Shown in pieces: positions 1 through 11,900 of a stretch of DNA of 64,000 nt. The notes beneath the pieces were generated by a model. The model had not been told where the DNA came from. It did not search any database and was given only the letters and a program-made list of their open reading frames with translations. The position numbers and the translations under genes are program-made. The DNA comes from Eucommia ulmoides. Its lineage: Eukaryota; Streptophyta; Magnoliopsida; Garryales; Eucommiaceae. Location of the stretch: NCBI GenBank assembly GCA_016647705.1, contig CM028336.1, forward strand, positions 1,116,001 through 1,180,000, read 5' to 3'. Each line of letters starts with the position of its first letter. Within the stretch, counting starts at the first letter, position 1.

Positions 1-1860
1 CACTGTTTTGATTTTAATCAAGTACTTCGTAAACTCTTTAAAATGCAATTATGAGATAGTAGTGATAAAAATGGTATTATTAATGAGCTATAGCCTTGCT
101 ATTGTCCATGTTTTTTATTTTTAATCAAATACTTCCTTAACTTTGTGAAATGAAATTATAATATATAATTAGCGAAAATGGTGTTTATTTGTGACCTATA
201 GGCCTGTTATTGTGCAGGATTTTGAATTTTAATCAATTGTTTTCCTAACTCTTTAAAAAGAAAAAGATCGGATAAAAGTAGCATAAATAGTATTTTAGCT
301 GAACTATAGCCCTTTATGAATGTCCATGATTTTATTTTTAATCAAATTACTTTTTGACTCTATAGAATGCAATTTTTGGATAAAAGTATCGGAAATGTTG
401 TTTTCAGTGAGCCATAGCCTTGCTATGGTTCACGGTTTTGAATGTTAATCAAGTAGTTTTTTGACTCTATAAAATGCTATTATCAATAAAAATGGTATTA
501 TTAGTGTGCTATAGCTTTGCTATTGTCCATGTTTTTGATTTTCAATCAAATACTTACTCAACTCTGTGGAATGAAAAGATTGGATAGAAAATGCCAAAAT
601 GGTATTATAGGTGAGCTATGACCTTTATGATTGTCTATAATTTTGATTTTTAATAAAATAATACTTTTTGACTCTGTAGAATGCAATTATGGGATGATAA
701 TATTGGAAATATTGATTGTGAGCTATGGCCCTTCCTATTGTTCACGATTTTGAATTTACTTCCTGTACTTTGTAAAATGCAATTAAGGCATAAAATTAGG
801 AAAAATGGTGTTTTTAGTTAGGTATAGTCTTGATGTTGTCCATGATTTCGATATATATCTAAATACTTCCTTGTAGAATGTAATTTTGTTGTAAAAGTAG
901 CTGAAATGGTTTTATGGTGAGTTAGAACCTTGTTATTGTCCATGTTTTGAATTTTAATCAAGTACATCCTTAACTCTATAAAAGTAGAATTAAGGGTAAA
1001 AGTAGAAAAAAAAAATGATGGTTTTGGTGTTTTATAGCCTTACTATTATCCAAATTTTTAGTTTTTAATAAAATAATTTAAACTTTGTAAAATGAAAATA
1101 TGTAACAGAAGCAGCAAAAATGGTTTTTTTATCGAGCCATAACCTTGCCAGCATTCTTGATTTTGATTTTATTTATATACTTCCTTTATTTTATAAAATA
1201 TAATTATGCAATAAAAGGAGCAAGAGTGGTATTTTAAGTGAGGTATATTGTCCATGATTTTAAATTTTAATCGGATTCTTCTTTTACTTTGTGAAATGCA
1301 ATTTTGGGATAAACAACAAAAAGGGTATTTCTAGGGAGCTATAGCCTATTTATTATCCGTGAATTTGATCTTTAGTCAAATACTTCCTGAACTCTGTGAA
1401 ATGAAATTATGAGATAATAGTAGCGAAAATTTATGTTTTTAGTGAGATATAGTTTTGTTGTTGTCTGTGATGAATTTTAGTGAAGTGTTTTCCCAATTCT
1501 TTAAAATGAAAAGATTGGGTAAAATTAGCAGAAATGGTATTTTTGGTGAGCTATAGCCTTAGTAGTCCATGATTTTGATTATTAACCAAATAATACATTT
1601 TGACTTTGTAGAATTTGATTATGGGATATAAACATATTGAGTTATGGCTATATGCTAATTTCATTTTTTTAAATTTTAATCAAGTGCTTTCTCAACTTTT
1701 GTAAAGTGCAATTATGATATAATAGTAATAAAAAATGGTATTATTTGTGAGCTTTGGCCTTGCTATTGTCCATGATTTTGATTTTTAATCGGCTACTTCC
1801 TTAACTTCTTAACTTTGTAAAATGTAGTTAAGGGATAAATTTTTTTAAAAAATGGTGTTT
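1..1860. repeat. Degenerate ~104-bp minisatellite array, at least 17 units
   Basis: The same block recurs from the left edge to about 1860. Each unit has a TCCATGATTTTGATTTTTAA-like segment, then a CTTCCTTAACT-like stretch, AAAATGCAATTATG, AAAATGGTATT and GAGCTATAGCCTTGC. Copies of the TCCATG-type anchor lie near 105, 214, 320, 427, 524, 634, 738, 836, 936, 1046, 1150, 1248, 1353, 1461, 1563, 1657 and 1767, a mean spacing of about 104 bp. Copies are diverged, with small indels, so the array looks old. It ends just before the 3' splice site of the first visible coding exon at 1889, so it lies inside an intron. The array continues beyond the left edge of the window. Confidence 0.9.
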
Positions 1861-1888
1861 TTATTGTGCCTTTGCTCTAAATTCGCAG

Positions 1889-4800
1889 GTCATTCAAAGT
1901 GCTGGTTTAGCATATTTCACACCCTTCAGCTTACTTGGGAAGACGCCATGTACTTTTCCTGTAGACAGGCTGGTCTCAAGGGTGAAAATCACTCCATTGG
2001 CAACAGAGAGAACGAAACCACCTCGACAAACTGTTTTTGCTATTTCTAACGAGAATAGTGAAATTGAACAAGGTGGTCCTAGTTATTGCACTGATGATTC
2101 GATGTCTACATTTTCACAATGTGAGGAGACTTCTGACGACCCAAAGAAGGAAGCTGTTTCGTTCGTATTAAGCTCAGGAGAGGACCAGCTTCAAGATGAT
2201 GAGGACCAGGGAAATCAAGAGAATCTTCTTGATAGACTTAAGGCTGTGAATTTACATGTACTGGCAATGGAACAATGGAATGCTTCCCGGCTCAAGCAGT
2301 GTCATAGGTCAGTGATTTTTTGGTAAAATCAATTCTTCTGGTTTGTTCATGTCAGTTATCATCTAGTCATCTTTACTTCTCTAATTTATGGTTTTCTTTG
2401 TTTTTTCATCATCTGCTTGGTTTTATGCTTCATCTTTCCTCGCTGATTGAGATTGTTTGATTTTCCTTCCTTTCTAGGATTGCTTTTGAATTCATTCCTC
2501 TTGTTTTTTTCGAGTTGAATGACGGGTTTGGTTGTCTTTTTCCTTTTTTCCTCTTTCTCGAAGAAAAATAAATTAGTACTAATTTAGTGGGGAGGCATTC
2601 TTGAAAATCATGACAATATTTGTTGGTTTTCTTTTAATTGTTGTTTGTCTATTCTACTTTTGTAATATTATTGTATTTGCCAAATAACTAAATTATAATT
2701 ATCCTGGATTTGCAGGAGTTATTTGGTTAGCGCAGCAAATCTCGTGCATTATTTGGCATTGAAGAGTCTTGATGTCGAGCAACTCAAAGAAGATCTTTCA
2801 TCACTCGGTCTTCTGAATTTAGAGACTATGAAGCCCTTTGTCCTTCCAAGTCTTTCAGCAGGCATCGAGATGCTGGATGACATGAAACCTAACTCCCCAA
2901 AAAGCAGTGCCGTTGCCGAACAGGTAACAAGTGAGACAATTTTAAACAAACCGAAAAAATCCAAGTATACTCCCAATACAATGATGAAAAGAGTAGTATC
3001 AAACATGGAATTACTTTTGGGCTCACTTCCAAACGAGAAAACTACTCACATCATGGTAACCGTTGGTCAAGAAGCAATAGAAAGTGAGACGCACATCCCT
3101 GATCTCCTCAAAGCAGGGACAACTGTTATCCGTATCAACTGTGCGCATGGAAATCCAAGTGTGTGGAATGAAATGATCAGAAGGGTGAAAAGGAGCTCCC
3201 AGATGCTGGAGAAACCATGTCGAATACTCATGGATTTAGCTGGACCAAAGTTTAGAACCGATAAACTAAAGCCGGGTCCTTGTGTAATGAAAATCTCCCC
3301 AAAGAGGAATGCTTGTGGAGATGTGATATATCCTGCCCAAGTCTGGTTATCTCCCCAAGGAGCAGGTCCCCCTCCTTCTCATATATCTCTAGACGCCGTT
3401 GTCTATGTAGATAATCAAGAATTTATCAGGAAGGTGGAGGTAGGTGACACGGTGAGATTCTATGATGCCCGTGGCAAACAAAGGATGCTAAAAATTTCAA
3501 AAAAATTCTCTGTTTTTTCTGGTGTTGGATTTATGGCAGATTGTCACAAGACTGCTTACATACAATCAGGAACAGAATTATATGCCAAGCGAAAAAAACA
3601 AAACATTTCAGTTGGATTCGTGATGGATGTGCCTCCTGCAGAGCAGTTTGTTAGATTGAAAATTGGGGACTTATTAACCATATCAAGAGAGAACCCAAAT
3701 GAACAGGATGAATCGTTTTGTTCCTCAAGTAATAGTCATAGGGTAACTTGTTCTTCTGGATACCTTTTTGATTCAGTTAAACCGGGAGAGGTCATTGCTT
3801 TTGATGATGGGAAGATATGGGGAGTTATTAAGGGAACTAGTACATCGGAATTCATTGTTTCAATCACTCATGCGAGTCCGAGAGGCTCCAAACTTGGCTC
3901 TGAGAAATCGATAAACATCCCAGATAGTAATATACGTTTTGAAGGCCTTACTTCAAAGGATCTTATGGATCTTGATTTTGTAGCTACTCATGCAGACATG
4001 GTGGGGGTTTCATTTGTCCGTGACGTAAATGATATTGTGCTGATTCGGCAAGAACTTGAAAAGCGAAAATTGAGGAATTTAGGTTTAGTTTTGAAGATTG
4101 AGACGAAAGGCGGGTTTGAGAAGTTGCCGCTCATGCTTTTAGAGGCAATGAAGTTGCCAAACCCATTGGGGGTGATGATTGCAAGAGGAGACCTTGCTGT
4201 TGAATGCGGGTTTGAAAGGCTGGCGGATATACAAGAAGAGATCATATCGATTTGTAGCGCTGCTCATTTACCGGTGATTTGGGCAACACAGGTTCTGGAA
4301 TCACTTGTGAAGTCCGGTGTGCCTACTAGGGCTGAGATTACTGATGTCGCCAATGCAAGGAGGTAAATCTTTTTCTTTTATTCCGGTCTCTTTAACTACT
4401 GGACTAAGTAAATTTCACTTATATGCGCGCGCCCACACACGCGCACACACATGTATTAGGGTGGTTTTGTTTTGATGCTTGCATGTCATTTTTTGTCTTT
4501 GAGCACTTTAGTCCCATTTTTTATTTTGTCTCTGCACAATACAAGATGTTACCTAAAATGCCCCCCTACCATTTCCCTCCTTCGCCGGAGCTCTTGTAAT
4601 CCTGAAACTTTGGCAGGGCTTTTGCGACATTTTTTCTTTTCTTTTTGTCCTTCCCTTCTCTCTATTTCTCCCCCCCTCCTATTTTGTTTGTCCTTCTGTC
4701 CCTTTTCTCAACGTAGCCACACTCTGCCAAAATCATCCCCTAAAGCCCCTTTTAAATTAGCCTTCTCTCTTTGTACAAAAATATTCCCAACACTTCTCTC

Positions 4801-5205
4801 TTTACAATAGACAATAGCAAATATACCTAACATACCAAACTCTTATCACCACTGCCCCTCATCGCCGGAGCTCTTAGTCATCTTCTTAGGCGACCTTTTT
4901 TTTTTCAAAATCTATTGTCAACCTCACTGCCCTAACCAACCCCAAAATATCCCAAAGAAATGGCAATAGGAATACAAGTATACGCAAAAAAGCGAGGAAT
5001 TACAATAAGAACTCCCCATCTGGTGTGTGTGACTGCATTTTACGTTGTTAATATGTTGATTGTGGGCAGGGCAAGTTGCGTGATGTTGAACAAAGGAAAG
5101 CATATCACCGAAGCAGTTTGTAGTTTAGATACCATTCTCAATCGCCGCTCCGCTAAAGTCAAACCAGAGTTGAAGCCTCTTGCATTATCTAACCCCCTCT
5201 TTTAG
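1889..5205 (+). CDS. Pyruvate kinase family protein, 5'-partial
   Basis: Three coding exons are visible: 1889-2307, 2716-4362 and 5070-5205, all joined by GT-AG introns that keep frame and giving 733 codons before the TAG. The initiator exon must lie left of the window, because no suitable in-frame ATG occurs at the start of the first visible exon. The protein is most like the divergent plant pyruvate kinase family typified, from memory, by Arabidopsis AT3G49160. Seen directly: a RINCAHG segment in place of the usual RxNFSHG, a [10 protein letters not shown] segment in place of TKGPEIRT, a KIETKGG segment with the active-site Lys-Glu, ARGDLAVE, and ATQVLESLV followed by [12 protein letters not shown]. 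The canonical SGETA segment and the C-terminal allosteric domain are absent; the protein ends soon after [10 protein letters not shown]. It may be a pseudoenzyme or have altered activity. The last intron (4363-5069) has a CA/CG-rich tract near 4424-4451 and two diverged copies of CGCCGGAGCTCTT (4583, 4863). Confidence 0.85.
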
Positions 5206-5630
5206 CTTTTGCTTCCATTTGTCTGATGGCTCATTGTAATTTTGGTCTCTCTGTAATTTTTTTGTATATAGCTTTCTCGTGCTTTCATCTACTATTAGTG
5301 CTTGTAATCTTTCTGTTTTTTCCTTTTTGGTTTGAAAGTTGTAATAGTAAATTGTAGTATATCATTATTGGAAAGGAAGTAGTAGGGTCATGTTCATGGG
5401 CAGGGCGTTGGTCGGCTCGGTTCTAGCTTTATGTTAAAGAAAATCTCATGCCCAAGCCCGGCCTGGTGATCTAATGGGTTTGGTTAGAGGTAATGAAATC
5501 GAATTCTAATGGCATGCAATAAAAATTGAAATAGATGTCCATTCGATATTCAATTTCATTCCATCGGAATACAATTCTTTTATCTACAACTAAAAATGGA
5601 CGCTAAATTAGGCCATGAAAGACATTGAAG
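5206..5630 (+). other. 3' flank of the pyruvate-kinase-like gene
   Basis: AT-rich, T-rich sequence after the TAG is the probable 3' UTR and polyadenylation region (5206-5390). The rest, to 5630, shows no open frame or recognised element. Confidence 0.5.
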
Positions 5631-6342
5631 TGGGCTTTGTTGGGCCATGAAACAAATTTTCATTGTTGGGCCTTAATTTAGTTGTCTGGCCCATAAGGAA
5701 TGGGCCTACTTATAAATTTTAGGCCCAATGAGGCAATACTGGGCCAACTTCTTCGCACGTCTGGGCCTAGAGTGCCTTGTAATAAATATAACTTGGCCCA
5801 CTGGGCTCCGAAATAATATAACTGGGCCTAATTGGGCCTGCTCTTAATTTTTCCAGGCCCATTAAAGAAATAACTGGGCCATAAATGTAACATTGCTGGG
5901 CCTTAATGGGCCTACATTTAAAATTCCCTGGGCATCAATAAAATTACTGGGCCTTAATGGGCCTGCATTTAAATATCCTGGCCCATCAATGAAATTACTG
6001 GGCCCTCAATGGGCCTGCATTTAAATATCCGAAACCATCAATGTAATGAATGGGCCTAAAGTTTAATGGACTTGTTGGGCCTGCATTTAAATTTCCAGGC
6101 CCATCAATGAAGCGACTAGGCCCCTATTGGGTAACATGAATGTCCTTTAGTGGGCCTATATGTAATTTAATTCGGCTTGTTGGGCCACAAAATAGTTTAA
6201 CTGGGTAGCTAGGCCTTAATTTGTTGAAATCAATGGTAAATTAGGCTAGTTGGGCTTTATTTATATACACCTGGATTTTATTGGGCATCAACTGAATATT
6301 CTCTCTTTATTTTAGAAAAATGGGCCTAAAATGGAGCCCATG
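5631..6342. repeat. TGGGCC/GGCCCA motif array (~51-bp degenerate minisatellite)
   Basis: Twenty-five exact TGGGCC or GGCCCA hexamers lie between 5641 and 6326, with several TGGGCT, TGGGCA and AGCCCA variants beside them. The core (5822-6110) is a tandem repeat of about 51-52 bp, with units running CTGGGCC, TTAATGGGCCTGCATTTAAA, then GGCCCATCAATGAA. TGGGCC/T is the plant site II element bound by TCP factors and is normally found as one to a few copies in promoters. Here the array lies between the 3' ends of two convergent genes, where no promoter is expected. Whether it is bound is inference. Confidence 0.85.
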
Positions 6343-6433
6343 CATTCAGGCACATAATTCACTTTAAAAAAAAAAAAACCCTACTATTTAACTTCAGGGG
6401 CCTTTAATCCCATGAAGTCCCACAATACACTAA

Positions 6434-6544
6434 GGTAGTGTTTGGTTGCAAGAAATTGGAGCATCGGAATTGGAATTAGATATAAACCCAGGTTACCGGC
6501 AATTCCAATTCGGAAACTCGAAATCCATCAAACCAAACACTACC
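6434..6544. mobile_element. 111-bp MITE, PIF/Harbinger-like, TSD TAA
   Basis: Inverted ends GGTAGTGTTTGGTT and AACCAAACACTACC (after a short CCATCA spacer) are flanked on both sides by TAA (6431-6433 and 6545-6547). The 3-bp TAA duplication is typical of PIF/Harbinger MITEs. It lies about 190 bp beyond the CNGC stop codon, probably in its 3' flank. It has no coding capacity. Confidence 0.8.
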
Positions 6545-6730
6545 TAAACATCATCCATCAGAATTGTGAGAAACGAAAAGGGCAAAAAAGCACTATAACT
6601 CTCTCCCCTCGACCAAATATATTATCACACTTGGGGAGGGGGAAAAGGAACACATATTTTACATATACAACACATACAAACTAAAACCACTTACTAAATT
6701 AAATGCCCCCACCCCCCCAAAAAAAGCAAA

Positions 6731-8900
6731 TTATTTACCTTCAGCAGTAAAATCAGGCTCGGCCGGCTTCTGAAGCAGTATCGGGGATATCCTCTCCGGT
6801 ATCCTTGCTTTCTTAGCCCCGTTCCTCCTCAAAGCCTTAAGCGCATTAGCGGCAAACCGAGACGCATAAATAGTAGCACCCAAACTCGGCGAACTCCCTC
6901 CCCCCTTTGCCAATGCATCCTGCAACCTATCTTCCTCCTCCCTAAGACTCTCCTCCAGCTTCTTCCTACAGTGCCGTCTCCATGCCGCCTGTATAAAACA
7001 CGCTGCCCAAGTCCTCCACTGCTGCGAGTAAAACCTAAATGTATGCCTGAGCTGTTTACTGTGGAGTCGCCGGAATTGGGAGGCCACAAATTTCAAATCG
7101 TCAGCCATTAGGGCGAAGGCTTCGACTTCTGACAGAGCTTGAACCGTTCTTGTTGAGATCGGGAGGTTGGACGAGGAATGGGGATCTAGGGCCCATGTTA
7201 GAAGCTCCTCTCCGCAAAAATCACCGGCTTTTAGAAAATCGGAGTTGAAAAAGCCAGTTCGGCCTCCATTCGTGGTCACGGAGTAGAGCTTTCCCCGCAT
7301 TACAAATAGCATTTCGTCGACTGGGTCGCCTTCTCGCACAATGTAGCTGTCCTCCGTGTAGAGCACGGGCTTGAGACGGTCGCACAATGCGTCCAGGAGT
7401 TGTTCGTCCATTTTTTCAAACATTGGCACCTAGAGAAACACAACATATAGAATTTACATGTCATCAATCGAATCGTTAGGTTCAATATTTCTTTAATAAA
7501 ATACTAGTTGAAATCTCTAAGTAGGCAGTGTAATCTATTTTAAACTTTAATTGGGATATAATCCGGTTTTCTTTAAAAAATATGTTTCAGCCCCACAAAC
7601 TTCTTTAAAAATGTGTTAAAAGAGAAACAAAAGGAGAAAAGAGGAGGGGGGGGGGGGGGGGGGGTGTTTATCATATGAACTCCAAATAAGAACTCCCTTT
7701 TATATTCCCAAAAGACACGATAAGCAAAGGAGTTCAGTAATAGCACACAGATTATACTCATCTAAATACAAAAATACTTAGTGATCCTTTGAGGTTTGGA
7801 TACTAAAATTTGACATTATTTCACTATGGCCCCCATAGTTGCAATTTACCCCACATCGGATGTGGAACAAGCTAGTGTCAGGTTACAAGTGTGAGAGAAA
7901 GTCTACATTGATATTAGAGCTCATGTTGCAACAACTATGACCCTTCATTAGCGTAGAATTGTCTTGGATCTCTCTCGATCTTAAAATCTGGCTCATAGGA
8001 TGATGAGTCTTTCCTTCGTACTTATAACCTGACCATCAGTCCCTTCTACCTCTGTTGTGAGATAAATCCAACAATTTTTCCCTCACACATTGGGCCTTTG
8101 GTCGGCTACCCTCGACCAATCTCTCCCTTTATTGCTATTGGGTCAAAGTTGTTGTAATATGGGTTTTGATACCAATGTAAGATGGTCTAGTACCTCTTTC
8201 AATCCCAAAAGTTAGCTCATGAGCTAACTTTTGGCCCTACACTTATAATTTGACTACTAGCCCATTCCACATCCGAATAGGATAAACCCAAACACAATTT
8301 GAATATGTAATACCCTACAGTTCCATAATCATCCAACTTAAATTCAAATCAATAACTCCATTATAATTTTGGACGATAAACAATTAATTACCATGCATCT
8401 AACTATTTCTAAGATAACTTAATGAGCATTTCCAACCTCTTCCTCTCCTCCTTACAAATTGTATTATGTTAGAGGTATTATTTCAAAGAATTTGGGCAGG
8501 AAGGAGATTGGGAGGAAAGGATAAGGCTGGAATTACCCATAAAACCTTTTAAAAACAATTAAGTGCATGGCAAGTGACTGTTTTCCATCCAAAATTATAA
8601 TGGGCACAATGACTTGAATTGTAGTCGTATGGGAACCAAATTGAGATTTTGATCAAACATTAGAGATACAAAGTGTCAAAACCCCTGTCAAAATTATACT
8701 GGGCACAATGACTTGGATTGTAGTGGGATAATTAAAAATCTTTAAGGTGTTATTCATTTAAATTGAGACAACGGGGACCAAAGTAAGATTTTGGTTAAAC
8801 ATTAGAGGCACAAAGTGTCAAAACCCATGATCCTTTTGCTTTTGTTTTTTATTTTATATAATCTACAATCTTTTGACATTTGGTGTTGATACGTCATATA

Positions 8901-8949
<49 letters not shown>

Positions 8950-11900
8950 AGGGTCAATAGAAGTATTGGCTAACGGTAAGAAAAGAAAGAGGATAGATGA
9001 AAAAACTCACTCTCATTAGCAGAGCTAAACAGAGGTGACGCTTTATATCTCTTCTGAGATCCTTGGGAAGGGTGTGAATCAGATTCTCTTCATCAACACC
9101 CCTAGTTTCCTGCCATTTATATTGTTCATACCGCCTGATTCGCTCCCTCAGATTCTCAGGAAGCAAACGATGAGACATCCACTGTTCTGCATCCCGCCTT
9201 TTCACTCTCATCTCCTCCAATCTTATTGTTGTTGACTGCAAATATGTCTGTCGGACAGAAGCAGAATAATTAGTGTCTATATAAGCAAAGCCGTAACCAT
9301 AAAATGAAGAACTTGGAGTCCAAAATGGTAAATCCATGGATTTGTCATGACTATATGATTGAGTCCACAATAACCTTTCTGCTTCAAGCATGAAGTTTGA
9401 AATCATGCTTCAAGCATGACCTAGGGGTTTCCTGTTTGCTTTGAAACCCCTAGGTCCCCTACTATTCTCAGTTTTCAATATCTCAAAATACTACTATTTC
9501 TCTTTTAATAACACAACTCAAAACCACTTTTTAGAAGAAAAAAACATCACAATACTCCATCTATTAATTTACAACACCTACTTTAATATTTTATACTTTT
9601 TTTTTTTTTTATATATTTTAATTACAGATTTTCTCTGCCATATTTACATCATTATTATCTCTTTTTTTTTAATATCTTATTTTGATCAATCACATTACTT
9701 TTACTTTTCAATTGTTTGTAACACATTATCAATAAACATCCTCTTTTTGAAAGTTAAACCAAATAAGTATTCACAATTGTCAAAAATTGTTTTCAAAATT
9801 TACAAAATACAGTATTTGAAAACAAAAACAAACAAGCTCAACGAATCCCATGATTCCCATTAAACATGTTTAATGACACGTTTTTCTCAATCTTCCAAGA
9901 AGACTAGGCCGACGAAATTAAAATTAGAATGGAATAAAGTGGGATCCATTTAAAATCCAATTATATTTCTGCTTCACTATATTCCGGAATACTAAACGTG
10001 AAGCGAGTAGCAACAGAGAAAAAGTTTAAAGTACCTGCATATTTCCAATGAGAAATGAAAACAACACCAAGCCAGATATGGAAATGAAAACGGCAAAGCA
10101 TATCTCCCAGACAAAGGTGCTTGTTTTGAGGTTCTGACCAAGAGAACTGCAAGAAAGATATGAATGAAATCAATATTGGTACTTTTGGCGTTAAAAAAGT
10201 GATATGCGTGTGTGTGTGTCTATAAATATATACACCTAAACGCACCATATTGATTTTCAAAATTTGTGTTAAAAAATAGTAAATAATACAAAAATGGCTA
10301 ACAGAGTATACATATGAAACTTAAAGGGTATAAAATGTAATTAACCTCAACGCTTTGCAAGTGTGTGAAGTAACAGTATTGGTTTCAAGAAAAAGTCAGC
10401 TCACAATAAATTCTTTCATACCCACCCACCTACCCACCCAAAAAATGAAAAGAATTCACGGGTATTGGTGGGGAAGAAAAACATAAGAAAATGTGTGAAT
10501 GGTTGAATACATTGCGGTGATTGGAGGATGACAGCTGATTTTAAGGGAAAATGATATGTAAATCAGTTGACATATATCAAATTCTCTCTCTCTTTTTTTT
10601 TTTTTGTTTTTTTGGGGGGCGGTTGCGGCGGGGGGATTAATTCCGTTGACGAGTTGCAGCTGAATAGTAAAATATCGACGCTTTTTCAAGTAATGGAGGA
10701 GAACCAGTTATTTTCTTTTATTAACAAATAGAAGTGCAAGAAAAGAAAGCTTTGTATAAATACCTCAAATTCTGTAAGCCCCACCAGAAACAGTAAAAGA
10801 ACTTCTGTGGGAAATCTTTTGATTCGACAACACCTGACTGAAGGGCATCAAGAAACATTCCAAAGTCAAATTGTTCTGAATCTTCTGTATGAGGGCACGA
10901 ACCATTAAGACGGGTACTGAATCCTGTGTGATCATCGTTGCAATACAATGATGCATGAAGGCATGCATGATCATTACCACAAGCTTTCTGCCAACAAGTA
11001 GTCTCACGTTCTATCGAAATCAAGTACCAAAAGGCTCCAAGTACCTAAAACAGAGAACCAAAACACTTCAACTGTTACAACGATGACAAATCATGTAATA
11101 AATAATTAATTGCCTTTACCCTTTTGTAATTTGATCTTGCTTTATTTTAAGCCCACTACTTTAAAAACCTGACTAAGGGAGAAACCAATTTAAAGAATAT
11201 AAATAAAAAAATAACTTAATTGTCACACCCCACCCCAATGTCCAAGGCCAGACGTGACGTCGACTTGATGTTACCCGACCAATCAACATATATAAATCCA
11301 TATATATGGTGAGAATTTGTTTCCTTCCTAGAGAAAAAAACAAATTTTACCACATATTTATTTATTTATTATTTTTAATTTAATTATTTACACTAATTAT
11401 CCCTCTTTAAATAAAAAAATATATTAATTATAACCCAAAACTTTCAAAATTATATTTTAAAAGACTTGATAATCCCTAAACTTTTAAAAGTCAAAATTAA
11501 AATTAACATATGTGGTGAAATTTATTTCCTTCTCAAGGAAGGAAACAAATTCTCACCATATATATGGATATATATGTTGATTGGTCAGGTAACATCAAAT
11601 CGACGTCATGCCCAGCCTCAAGCGTTGGGGGCTCGAGGTGGGGTGTGACAATAATTGTCCTTTACTTTTCGAGGACGTTTAAGGTAAGAAAAGAGAGAAA
11701 CTAAGGTGGCGTTTGGTTAGTGTTTCTACTTCTCCCATGAGTCCCCCCATCCCACTCCCAATAAACTAGGTTGGGATGGGATGGGAATTCTATTTCCTTC
11801 TGGGAAAAAATCACGCTTGGTAACGATTATTATTATGAAATTGTTTCCTTTAATTTGTGATTTTGTATTAAATAATTTTAATAATTAATTTGTTTATAAA

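Noticed and set aside
1-1860. A centromeric satellite or CRISPR-like array
   Set aside because: Units are contiguous and diverged without unique spacers, and the array sits in an intron of an expressed-type gene; it is a local minisatellite.
4472-4810. Plus-strand frame of 112 codons in the last pyruvate-kinase intron
   Set aside because: CT-rich intron sequence, no domain, and the flanking exons splice across it in frame.
9441-9863. Plus-strand frame of 140 codons in CNGC intron 5
   Set aside because: Phe/Ile/Tyr-rich translation of AT-rich intron DNA, antisense to the channel gene, no family match.
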